The position numbers were made by a program, and so were the translations under genes. From positions 1 through 6,789 of the forward strand of contig JAJZQR010000296.1 of the NCBI GenBank assembly GCA_021806765.1: a DNA stretch of 6,789 nt, read 5' to 3'. Numbering within the stretch: position 1 is the first letter of the stretch; each line of letters opens with the position of its first letter. Shown here in pieces: positions 1 to 5,834 of the stretch. Source of the DNA: Chloroflexota bacterium (lineage in GTDB: Bacteria > Chloroflexota > UBA6077). The notes under the pieces are model-generated. The model did not search any database and was not told the DNA's origin. It worked only from the letters and a program-made list of their open reading frames with translations.

Positions 1-36
1 TGTCCCCTGCCGCCGGACGCCCCTGAGCCACCGGGC

Positions 37-57
37 GGCGGGGGACAAGCCCCCGCC
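37..57. repeat. Short GC-rich hairpin repeat, copy 1
   Basis: An 8-bp perfect stem, GGCGGGGG (37-44) with CCCCCGCC (50-57), encloses a 5-nt loop and is followed by CTAC. It resembles the hairpin at 5835-5857: both begin GGCGGGG, contain ACAA and end in CCGCC plus a TAC tail. I infer a dispersed palindromic repeat family typical of GC-rich Chloroflexota intergenic DNA. There is no U-tract, so it is not a convincing terminator. Confidence 0.5.
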
Positions 58-112
58 CTACGGCATCGAATTGTGGAACTACGCAGTAAACTGGCCGCAA
101 GTTTCATACCGA

Positions 113-149
113 AGAAGGCAAGTCTCCCTCACCCGTGAGCATGCCTTCT
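113..149 (-). terminator. Candidate terminator hairpin after the oxidoreductase gene
   Basis: An outer 8-bp stem, AGAAGGCA (113-120) with TGCCTTCT (142-149), encloses an inner 5-bp hairpin, CTCAC (128-132) with GTGAG (135-139). It lies 25 nt beyond the stop codon of the minus-strand gene at 175-1230. On the minus strand the stem is followed only by a mildly pyrimidine-rich run, so termination is an inference from position and stem strength. Confidence 0.4.
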
Positions 150-174
150 CAGGGGGCGAGACGACAGCCTCATC

Positions 175-1230
175 TCACGTCACGTCCTCTCGATGTACAT
201 CCCGCAGCCCCAGGACGAAATCGGCGCCATAGGCCAGCGAAGGGGTCTGGAAGCCGGCCGGGGCCTCGCCCCCCAGCACCCTTTCCATCACCGACACCGC
301 CGCCTGGGCGGTCAGGTCGTAGATCTCCGGACCCCGCAGCCGTGCTGCCACCCTTCGCCCGGAGCCATTCTCCGCCTCTCCCCACAGCCGGCTCTCACCC
401 TTGGCCCGATCCTCCTCCAGGGGACCCACCGGCAGGGCATCCACCCACATCTTCAGGAACCACCGCACCAGCCTCGATCCCACCAGCCGCTCCAGACGGT
501 CGGCGATCGCCATCACTCCCCGCAGGGGAGCGGGAAGGGCCACGTAGACCTCGACGTTGGGGATGCCGGTGCTGTAGTAAGCGGTAACAACGTCCCCCAG
601 GGGGATGGTGACCGCCTCGACGGGTCCGCGCCCGAAGTCGACATCACGGGTCCTCGAAGCGGCGGCAACCGGGACGAGAGCCCCATTCCGGCGAACCAGT
701 CCCCCTCGATGGAGGCTCCCCACTGCCGTCGCCACGGTCCCTCGCGATGGGTGACCCACGGCCTGAACGGCCAGGGTCAGACGGGTAGCCGAGGGCAGCC
801 GCCTCTTCAGGTGGGCAGCCAGACAATCCAGCAGCACCACGTCGAACCCGGCACCGGGGAGCAGCATCACCCCCGCCTCCCGAGCCCCCCCATCCAGGGC
901 GTGCAGCCCCTCCAAGACGTCCATCTCCCCGGTGATATCGAGGTAGTGGGTCGCCGTCCTGAGGCAGCTATCGACCACGGCCCGATAGGTTTGGGAGAAG
1001 GGACCGGCACAGTGGATCACGGCCGCAACATCGGCCAGAGCGGCATCCACAACGGCTGGATCCACCAGGGCGAAGGCCCGAAAGGGCAGGTCGAAGCTCG
1101 CAGCCTGGGTCTGCAGTCTGATGCGGTCGCGACCCGCCAGGATCGGGCTGAGGCCCCGCCGCAACGCCTCCTGCACGATCAATTCGCCGGTATAACCGTA
1201 AGAACCGTAAATTAGAAAGCCTGATGGCAT
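175..1230 (-). CDS. Saccharopine-dehydrogenase-like NAD(P)-binding oxidoreductase
   Basis: This 351-residue protein resembles the saccharopine dehydrogenase-like / trans-acting enoyl reductase group (Sacchrp_dh_NADP-type Rossmann domain). An N-terminal beta strand leads into a dinucleotide-binding GxxGxxG (G9, G12, G15, within GSYGYTG), and the AGRDR at 32-36 is where an NADPH-binding arginine normally sits. The CAGPF at 74-78, followed by THYLDITGE at 94-102, is the hallmark second part of the domain. PGAGFD at 125-130 begins the second half. Length is near that of bacterial members (roughly 350-420). The start is supported by AGAGGAA at 1239-1245, 8 nt upstream. The physiological substrate cannot be read from the sequence: family members have been linked to lipid and polyketide reduction as well as lysine metabolism. 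It stands alone, transcribed away from the metalloprotease gene, with element 1285-1487 in the shared intergenic space. Confidence 0.85.
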   Translation of the reverse strand: MPSGFLIYGSYGYTGELIVQEALRRGLSPILAGRDRIRLQTQAASFDLPFRAFALVDPAVVDAALADVAAVIHCAGPFSQTYRAVVDSCLRTATHYLDITGEMDVLEGLHALDGGAREAGVMLLPGAGFDVVLLDCLAAHLKRRLPSATRLTLAVQAVGHPSRGTVATAVGSLHRGGLVRRNGALVPVAAASRTRDVDFGRGPVEAVTIPLGDVVTAYYSTGIPNVEVYVALPAPLRGVMAIADRLERLVGSRLVRWFLKMWVDALPVGPLEEDRAKGESRLWGEAENGSGRRVAARLRGPEIYDLTAQAAVSVMERVLGGEAPAGFQTPSLAYGADFVLGLRDVHREDVT

Positions 1231-1333
1231 CTTCCCGCTTCCTCTATCACCAACTGTACCAGCGCATCCAGACCCACATCATCTGAGACTGTCCCAAAGC
1301 TGGTAATCCTGAGGATGCCCGGCTCCTGGGCTC

Positions 1334-1355
1334 GCCCTGGGCTAAAGGCCAGGGC
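1334..1355. repeat. Hairpin inside element A
   Basis: A 7-bp perfect inverted repeat, GCCCTGG (1334-1340) with CCAGGGC (1349-1355), around an 8-nt loop. Confidence 0.4.
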
Positions 1356-1370
1356 TGAGGGAGCAAAGCC

Positions 1371-1410
1371 CACTGAAGGGGCTCCCGGGCCGGACCCAGT
1401 GCCTTCAGTG
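1371..1410. repeat. Inverted repeat inside element A
   Basis: A 9-bp perfect inverted repeat, CACTGAAGG (1371-1379) with CCTTCAGTG (1402-1410). An outer AGCC (1367-1370) and GGCT (1416-1419) could extend it across a bulge. The left arm also sits in a local palindrome, AGCCC-A-CT-GA-AG-GGGCT (1367-1383), whose CTGAAG core recurs in element B. Confidence 0.45.
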
Positions 1411-1425
1411 CACTTGGCTCTCTCA

Positions 1426-1448
1426 GCCCGCTCACTTTAGTGGCGGGC
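1426..1448. repeat. Bulged hairpin inside element A with CTTTAG core
   Basis: GCCCGC (1426-1431) pairs with GCGGGC (1443-1448). After a single bulged T, CAC (1433-1435) pairs with GTG (1440-1442), leaving a TTTA loop. This gives 9 bp in all. The CACTTTAGTG core resembles the GACTTTAGTC core of the palindrome in element B. Confidence 0.45.
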
Positions 1449-1557
1449 GACGGCCGAGAGCAGCGTTACTCACTTCGGGACGGTCTCCATCATCTGCTGG
1501 CATGTACGTTGCATTGGAAGATCCCATCGGCACCTTCCTGTCCCGATCCGGCTACAC

Positions 1558-1564
1558 AAAGGAG
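1558..1564 (+). promoter_or_regulatory. Ribosome binding site deciding the metalloprotease start
   Basis: AAAGGAG lies 6 nt before the ATG at 1571. An in-frame ATG at 1502 has no comparable site and would put 23 extra residues in front of an otherwise standard signal peptide, so 1571 is preferred. Confidence 0.75.
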
Positions 1565-1570
1565 AAAGCT

Positions 1571-2407
1571 ATGCGACGCCTGACCCTGGCCCTGATGCTC
1601 GCCCTGGGCATGTTCGCTGTCGTGGCGGGATCGGTCCTGGCTCAATCGACGCCCCAGTTTCGTGTGGGGTTCGCGACGCTGGCGGCTCTGATCCCCGACG
1701 AGGCCGGTCAACCGCTGGCCAACGAGCAGTTCAACTCTCAGCAAGGCCAATCCCTTCAACCCACCACTCGAGGCTTGATGGTCTGGCGAAAAGCCGACAA
1801 CGCCACCGCCTTCACCGACGGGGAGACCACCTGGATCCTGGGGCCCCTGGGGCTGCAGCAGCGCCCCAACGGCTTCCTCTTCGCCTGGGAGCAGCCGGTG
1901 ATGGCCGCCAGTCTGGCACCTCCCGGCGATCCAGGCCCCGATGCTGCCGTGAGCAGCGCCCTTCAGCAGTTGAATTCGGTACCGGACGGTGCCGCCCTGG
2001 TCAGTTCGGCAACTCAGAACAGGGTCCTCATACTGACCGAACCGTTGCCGCGGAGCGTCCTGGGCGCCTTCGTTCCCGAACACAACCTGGTGATCCTGTC
2101 GTCGCAGCTGGATAGCACCCCATCGAAGGTGCGTGCCGACGTCCTGGCCCACGAGCTTCAGCACGCCTCCGACACGGCAACCATGGGAGAACCCCAGACG
2201 CCGACCCAGTGCTACAATTTCGAGGAGCGGGCCTTCCGCAAGCAGGCACAGGTGTGGACCGAGCTGTGGGGAGGCAACCTGCCGCCCAACAGCAATCCCT
2301 ACTACACGGAGTTCAACGACATCGCCCTCACCGTGGCCAACAACCCGCAGGCATTCGTCGCAGAGCTGGTACAGCGCTACCGCTCCGAGTGCGGACCCTT
2401 GCCGTAG
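1571..2407 (+). CDS. Secreted putative zinc metalloprotease (HELQH)
   Basis: A 278-residue precursor. Residues 1-24 form a signal peptide: MRR, a hydrophobic core, then VLA followed by QS. Residues about 34-108 form a module with the signature IPDEAGQPL, GLMVWRKADN, TAFTDG, TWILGP, GLQQR and FAWE, which I recall from exported Thermomicrobia/Chloroflexota proteins but whose function I do not know. The C-terminal part holds LAHELQHASD at 192-201, a canonical HExxH zinc site (H194, E195, H198). FEERAF at 217-222 is well placed to supply a glutamate third ligand (E218 or E219), as in gluzincin-type peptidases. C214 and C274 could form a disulfide. Expected location is outside the membrane. Substrate and activity are unknown, and a non-peptidase zinc protein is possible. 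MITE-like elements lie on both sides of the gene: element A ends 83 bp before the start and element B begins 44 bp after the stop. Confidence 0.8.
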   Translation: MRRLTLALMLALGMFAVVAGSVLAQSTPQFRVGFATLAALIPDEAGQPLANEQFNSQQGQSLQPTTRGLMVWRKADNATAFTDGETTWILGPLGLQQRPNGFLFAWEQPVMAASLAPPGDPGPDAAVSSALQQLNSVPDGAALVSSATQNRVLILTEPLPRSVLGAFVPEHNLVILSSQLDSTPSKVRADVLAHELQHASDTATMGEPQTPTQCYNFEERAFRKQAQVWTELWGGNLPPNSNPYYTEFNDIALTVANNPQAFVAELVQRYRSECGPLP

Positions 2408-2451
2408 AAAGGGGCCACGGGGGGGACCCCGCGACCCGCCATTCCGTCACC

Positions 2452-2653
2452 GTGGCTGTTCCGAAATGAGTAACGGTGGTACTGGTCGTCTCCCCTCAAG
2501 GGTGACGGCTTCGGAAGCCGCCGGGTACACCGGGGAGCCTGTAGTAACGACTTTAGTCGTTCGTTCTCCTTCCATCGGCAAAGGGACGAACGACTGAAGT
2601 CGTTACTACTCTTAGCCCAGCGTCCTCAGGATTACCCGCTTCGGGACAGTGGC
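2452..2653 (+). mobile_element. MITE-like element B (about 202 bp, non-coding)
   Basis: This is the partner of the element at 1285-1487 in opposite orientation and of almost identical length. Its ends are imperfect inverted repeats (15 of 22 over the outer 22 bases; the left end reads CTGTTCCGAAATGAGTAA from 2456). Fixing the boundary at the register defined by element A predicts flanking duplications of CCGTCACC (2444-2451) and CCGTCCTC (2654-2661), which agree at 6 of 8 positions, consistent with a decayed target duplication. Its interior carries the nested palindrome at 2541-2609. It encodes nothing credible and fills most of the gap between the metalloprotease and beta-propeller genes. 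Confidence 0.65.
2541..2609. repeat. Nested double palindrome inside element B
   Basis: Two 24-nt arms, 2541-2564 and 2586-2609, are reverse complements with one mismatch, around a 21-nt spacer. Each arm also contains its own 7-bp palindrome: AACGACT/AGTCGTT around TT (2546-2561) and around GA (2589-2604). The arms can therefore pair with each other as one long stem or fold separately into two short hairpins. The GTAGTAACGACT unit looks like a dispersed repeat. The long stem could also stop transcription from either side, although there is no U-tract. Confidence 0.8.
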
Positions 2654-2758
2654 CCGTCCTCCTGCAAACCAGTAGGTGGCACGTCCTGTGCGACCCTCCG
2701 GCGGCCGGTCGAGGAAGAAGGATCCGTTTCGGCAGCAGTTCTGCAGGAGGGAGAACGG

Positions 2759-4006
2759 ATGAAGAGTGCGCTGCTACGCCATCCAGCCCTGCTGGTGGCT
2801 CTGATCCTGGTGGCTCTGACCGGATTCACCGTGGTGACGCAGGCCCAGACCGTCTCCGGCGAAATCTCCGTGGGCAATGGCCCCTCGGGTATCGACGCCG
2901 ACCCCGCCACCGACCGCATCTACGTGGCCAACCAGCAGAGTAACAACGTCTCGGTGATCGACGGCAAGACCGATAGCGTCGTCGCCACCGTCCCGGTTGG
3001 GGCCGGGCCGGGGGAGGTGGTGGTGAACCTCAACACGAACCGGGTCTACGTCGCCAACGGCTTCAGCAACGACGTCTCGGTCATCGACGGGAACAGCAGC
3101 GCCGTGGCCGCCACGGTCCCGGCGGGCAGCCAACCGACCCGACTGGCGGTGGATCCCAACACCAACCGCATCTACGTGACCAACTTTCGAGGCGACTCCG
3201 TCTCTGTGATCGACGGGAGTAACAACACCGTTGTCGCCACCATCCAGGTGGGCTTCCGGCCGACAGCGGTGGTGGTCGACGCCCCGAACGACCGGATCTA
3301 CGTCGCCAATACCAACGGAAACAGCGTGTCGGTCATCGACGGCAAGACCAACAGCGTGGTCGCCACCATCCCCGTGGGCACCAGCCCCCAGGCAATGGCC
3401 CTGGGCCCGTCGGGCAACCAGCTCTACGTGGCCAACAACGGCAGCAACGACGTCTCGATCATCGACGGGACCTCCAACTCGGTGGTGACCGCGATACCGG
3501 TAGGAACCCAGCCCCTGGCAGTAGTGGCGAGCCCCATGGACGACCGGGTGTTCGTAGCCAACTTCAACAGCAACAGCATCTCGATCATCGACAGCAGCAG
3601 CAACAGCGTGATCGGTACCACCACCGTAGGGACCGGACCTACCTCCCTGGGGACGAATCTGGTCACCGGCCGGATCTACGCTGTCAACGAGTCGAGCAAT
3701 AGCGTATCGGTCCTGGACGGGAGCGGGGCGGAAGTAGTGACCCTTCCAGTGGGCTCCGACCCGACCCGGCTGGCGGTGAACCCAACGACCAACCGGGTCT
3801 ACGTCTCCAACAGCCAGGGGAACAGCGTCTCAGTGATCGCGGACACGGCTTCCGGTGCAACCCCCTCGGCCATCCATACGGCGGCCACCGAGCCGGACTC
3901 CTCCAGCAGTCTTCCAGTGGGGCTGGTGGGGATCGCGGCCGTGGCTCTGGCCGCCCTGGGTTTCGTGGCCTACCGCCTCCACACGACTCGGCCCGACGGA
4001 AGATAG
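2759..4006 (+). CDS. Exported YVTN beta-propeller protein with C-terminal membrane anchor
   Basis: A 415-residue protein starting at an ATG with AGGAGG at 2745-2750, 8 nt upstream. Residues 1-30 form a signal peptide (basic start, hydrophobic core, VTQAQ). About 38-365 contain eight tandem repeats of about 42 residues, each carrying a variant of (I/V)YVAN..SN.VSVIDG followed by VVATVPVG, as in the YVTN/NHL-like propeller families; examples begin at residues 54 (IYVANQQSNNVSVIDG) and near 96. The last two repeats are more divergent, with YAVN and YVSN. A Ser/Thr/Ala-rich linker follows, then a hydrophobic segment at about 388-410 and a short basic tail, HTTRPDGR, predicting an outside propeller anchored to the membrane. 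No catalytic motif is visible, so a binding, scaffolding or adhesion role is inferred. Element B separates it from the metalloprotease gene, and a strong hairpin begins at the stop codon. Confidence 0.88.
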   Translation: MKSALLRHPALLVALILVALTGFTVVTQAQTVSGEISVGNGPSGIDADPATDRIYVANQQSNNVSVIDGKTDSVVATVPVGAGPGEVVVNLNTNRVYVANGFSNDVSVIDGNSSAVAATVPAGSQPTRLAVDPNTNRIYVTNFRGDSVSVIDGSNNTVVATIQVGFRPTAVVVDAPNDRIYVANTNGNSVSVIDGKTNSVVATIPVGTSPQAMALGPSGNQLYVANNGSNDVSIIDGTSNSVVTAIPVGTQPLAVVASPMDDRVFVANFNSNSISIIDSSSNSVIGTTTVGTGPTSLGTNLVTGRIYAVNESSNSVSVLDGSGAEVVTLPVGSDPTRLAVNPTTNRVYVSNSQGNSVSVIADTASGATPSAIHTAATEPDSSSSLPVGLVGIAAVALAALGFVAYRLHTTRPDGR

Positions 4007-4041
4007 GGATCCCGGGGAACAGGAGGGGAGCCCGGGATCCC
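4006..4041 (+). terminator. Hairpin at the end of the beta-propeller gene
   Basis: An 11-bp perfect stem, GGGATCCCGGG (4006-4016) with CCCGGGATCCC (4031-4041), and a 14-nt loop. The first base is the last base of the TAG stop codon. It is very GC-rich with no following U-tract, so it is either a non-canonical terminator or an mRNA 3'-end stabiliser. It also lies between the convergent ends of this gene and the minus-strand gene at 4105-5169. Confidence 0.5.
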
Positions 4042-4104
4042 GGAGCGTGCGGGGAACAAAGACTCACCCGGACGGTCAGCCTGAGGGGATGGGTTGGGAA
4101 TCGG

Positions 4105-5169
4105 CTATCGAGAGCGCAGGACCTCCATCAGCCTCTGGCCCTCCTCCACGGAACCGGCCACCAGATTCAGCAACAGCCCTCGGGGCGACAGTTCTCTCTT
4201 GACGAAGGCGATCTCCTCCGGGGTCATGGCCCCCCGCAGGATCAGCGGCTTCCCGACATCCTGGACCTGGCGCAGCAGCGGCAGCAGTTCCGGCAGGCGC
4301 GGGCCGTTGTCGTCGTAGTTGACCTCGATGCAGGAAAGCCGCTCGACCTCCAGCAGTTGCTCCACTGACCAGAGGGTCGGGGAGTGGAGGTGGATCACTG
4401 TGTAGGGAAAGGCGGATGCAATCCTCCGCTCGGCCGGCAGCAGATGGCTGCGGAAGAAGGCCGGGGAGAAGGAGGCGGAGGCGTCCTCCTGAGTGCAGAC
4501 GACCCGATCGGGCGCCCAGACCCGGTAGAAGTGAGAGAGGTAGCCACCGGCATGGCGAGGGATGAGGTCCAGCTGGCGCCGAGCCACCTCGATCCAATGC
4601 TCCGTGACCAGGTCGATCACCCGCTGCAACTCCTCGGCGTCGTCGTACAGATCGTAGACCATCTGGACGTGGCCCCGCAGGGCCGCCGCCAGATCCGAGG
4701 GTCCACGCATCAGGGTGGGCGACACGGCGTACTGTCCCGCGGCGTGCCCAACCAGAGCCCCGGTGAACTCCAGCAGCTTGGATAGCCATGCCTCCCCCTC
4801 GGAACGGTCCAGCCGCGGCTCCTCTGGCCAGCCCTGCAGGATCGGCTCCGTCCAGAAGCTCTCCCCCGAGTAGTGGATCGGGCAGCCGAGGGTCGCCTCG
4901 ACCCAGGGGATACCGAAGAAGGGCGAGGCCCCCCAGAAGGCATCGTCGCCCACGCTATCGTGCATCTGGTACAGTCGCTCGTAGTCGGCCAGGAAGCTGG
5001 CGACATCGACGTCGGCGGGCATCACACGGCCCACGGGCAGGGCCCGGGCTGCGGGGAACAGGTCCTCCGGCATTCGGCTGCCGATCCACACCGACCCGAT
5101 GGGCCGATCAGCCGGCCCCCTCGACCAGAAGGACTGATGGCGCTGGACTATCTCTGCTTCGTTCTTCAT
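4105..5169 (-). CDS. Uroporphyrinogen decarboxylase superfamily protein (URO-D/MtaA-like)
   Basis: A 354-residue protein from an ATG at 5167-5169 preceded by GGAGGT (5178-5183) at 8 nt; an upstream in-frame start at 5322 adds 51 residues of unconvincing composition. The C-terminal half matches the URO-D barrel pattern: QEDASASFSP at 227-236, HLHS at 260-263 on a barrel strand, IEVNYDDNGP at 281-290, then GKPLILRG at 306-313. The N-terminal active-site signature of true uroporphyrinogen decarboxylases (an R-P-x-W-x-M-R-Q-A-G-R type motif) is absent, and no other heme gene is nearby. I infer a divergent member, perhaps related to corrinoid-dependent methyltransferases of the MtaA/CmuA kind, but there is no corrinoid-protein partner in the window and the substrate is unknown. 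About one third of the N-terminal half is acidic and aromatic-rich. Confidence 0.75.
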   Translation of the reverse strand: MKNEAEIVQRHQSFWSRGPADRPIGSVWIGSRMPEDLFPAARALPVGRVMPADVDVASFLADYERLYQMHDSVGDDAFWGASPFFGIPWVEATLGCPIHYSGESFWTEPILQGWPEEPRLDRSEGEAWLSKLLEFTGALVGHAAGQYAVSPTLMRGPSDLAAALRGHVQMVYDLYDDAEELQRVIDLVTEHWIEVARRQLDLIPRHAGGYLSHFYRVWAPDRVVCTQEDASASFSPAFFRSHLLPAERRIASAFPYTVIHLHSPTLWSVEQLLEVERLSCIEVNYDDNGPRLPELLPLLRQVQDVGKPLILRGAMTPEEIAFVKRELSPRGLLLNLVAGSVEEGQRLMEVLRSR

Positions 5170-5199
5170 CGACTGCCACCTCCGCCCGGGAATGGCAGC

Positions 5200-5229
5200 A
5201 GGATAGCAGCTTGGCGGTTCGGCGGGCAA
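5200..5229 (-). promoter_or_regulatory. Possible promoter of the URO-D-like gene
   Basis: On the minus strand, TTGCCC (5224-5229) and TATCCT (5200-5205) are separated by 18 nt, each matching the sigma-70 consensus at 4 of 6 positions. A start around 5193 would give a leader of about 24 nt containing the GGAGGT site. This is a pattern match only. Confidence 0.3.
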
Positions 5230-5245
5230 ACGAACCAGCGCCAAG
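5210..5245. repeat. Imperfect hairpin upstream of the URO-D-like gene
   Basis: CTTGGCG (5210-5216) pairs with CGCCAAG (5239-5245), and GTTCG (5217-5221) with CGAAC (5231-5235). This gives 12 bp with a 3-nt bulge (CAG) on one side and a 9-nt loop. The loop holds most of the candidate -35 box, so it could be an operator-like dyad. Confidence 0.45.
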
Positions 5246-5291
5246 TAGGTCGCACGAAGAAGGCGGGTCCAGGGCGCAGCGCATGGCGGGT

Positions 5292-5306
5292 TTGGGGTGT
5301 CCCCAA
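5292..5306 (-). terminator. Small hairpin after the three-helix membrane protein gene
   Basis: TTGGGG (5292-5297) pairs with CCCCAA (5301-5306) around a 3-nt loop, 31 nt past the stop codon at 5338-5340 in the minus direction. The stem is short and no U-tract follows, so this is a weak terminator candidate. Confidence 0.25.
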
Positions 5307-5337
5307 GCACCACATCACTCACTGCGACTTGCTCAGA

Positions 5338-5682
5338 CTAGCGGGGGATCAGGCTGGAGAGGTAGGCGCCGTACTTCCAGAGGACGGCCAGCAGCAGCCA
5401 GACACCGGTCAGGGGAAGAGGGTCCAGAGCCAGCAACCAGACGGGTAGGCCCACCGCCACCGCCGACAACAGCCAGACGGCGACGACCCGGGACAGGAAG
5501 GATTGGAGCCCCACGGGACAGGTTTGGAAGTCGATACCCATGGAGGCCAGGAAAGGAAGGGCGGCGACCACCACCATCGCTCCCAGGGCGAAGCCCAGCA
5601 GCATTCGCGCCATCACCGGCGGCCGTCGCAGGCTCACCAGAAACCGCCAGGACAACTGCTGAAGACCCACTCCCGAGCGCAT
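5338..5682 (-). CDS. Small three-helix membrane protein, unknown function
   Basis: A 114-residue protein. The ATG at 5680-5682 has GGAGGT at 5688-5693, 5 nt upstream. A longer in-frame start at 5850 would add 56 residues and run into the hairpin repeat at 5835-5857, so it is rejected. Three hydrophobic segments are visible at about 25-47 (MARMLLGFALGAMVVVAALP...), 66-87 and 92-111. The N-terminus before the first helix is basic (R13, R19, R20), so by the positive-inside rule it is probably cytoplasmic, which leaves the short C-terminus outside. A single cysteine (C55) lies in the first loop. I recognise no family. It is on the same strand as the URO-D-like gene but separated by 168 nt with its own hairpins, so co-transcription is uncertain. 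A spurious ORF is possible but unlikely given the ribosome site and clear helices. Confidence 0.6.
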   Translation of the reverse strand: MRSGVGLQQLSWRFLVSLRRPPVMARMLLGFALGAMVVVAALPFLASMGIDFQTCPVGLQSFLSRVVAVWLLSAVAVGLPVWLLALDPLPLTGVWLLLAVLWKYGAYLSSLIPR

Positions 5683-5791
5683 GACCAACCTCCACTGCAG
5701 CCGATTACCTACAGGAATCCCGCGGCGCACGTGGCTTCCAGCGGGAAACAGATCACACACATCGCGGTTTCGTGGGATCCACCCTGACGCA

Positions 5792-5814
5792 GGGCAGGTT
5801 GCCCCAACCCGCCC
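5792..5814. repeat. Short GC-rich hairpin repeat, copy 2
   Basis: GGGCAGGTTG (5792-5801) and CAACCCGCCC (5805-5814) pair at 9 of 10 positions around CCC. It has the same GGTTG/CAACC inner stem as the copy 20 nt to its right. Confidence 0.5.
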
Positions 5815-5834
5815 GTCCTCTCGTCCGCTCCGAC

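Larger units (their letters stand above)
1285..1487 (-). mobile_element. MITE-like element A (about 203 bp, non-coding)
   Basis: The ends are imperfect inverted repeats: from 1285 inward GAGACTGTCCCAAAG..., and from 1487 inward on the other strand GAGACCGTCCCGAAG... (17 of 22 identical). The flanks are direct repeats: CATCATCT at 1277-1284 and at 1488-1495, extendable to 9 bp with G. Both ends match the ends of the element at 2452-2653 in opposite orientation: 27 of 30 bases for 1289-1318 against the complement of 2620-2649, and 20 of 25 for the complement of 1459-1483 against 2456-2480. The interior holds hairpins and no credible ORF. I infer a non-autonomous element mobilised by a transposase encoded elsewhere. 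Strand is given relative to element B, which is taken as plus. Confidence 0.7.

Noticed and set aside
193..1215. Long plus-strand open frame of 340 codons
   Set aside because: It is antisense to the well-supported oxidoreductase gene, is rich in His/Gln/Pro/Gly with no recognisable domain, and has no ribosome site.
2408..2440. Terminator right after the metalloprotease stop
   Set aside because: Only a weak five-base stem (CGGGG with CCCCG) within a G-run is present, with no U-tract.
1285..2653. Composite transposon carrying the metalloprotease gene between two inverted elements
   Set aside because: The outermost flanks (CATCATCT and CCGTCCTC) do not match each other, whereas each element has its own matching or near-matching flanks, so two separate insertions explain the data better.
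2867..3845. CRISPR-like regular repeats
   Set aside because: The periodicity of about 126 bp is in frame, imperfect, and fully explained by eight propeller blades in a coding gene.
5170..5322. N-terminal extension of the URO-D-like protein to a start at 5322
   Set aside because: The added residues look like translated intergenic sequence, run through the 5210-5245 hairpin and have no good ribosome site, unlike the ATG at 5169.
5170..5337. Cobalamin riboswitch upstream of a possible corrinoid-related gene
   Set aside because: The stretch is short and I could not find a B12-box-like sequence or the expected multi-helix core.
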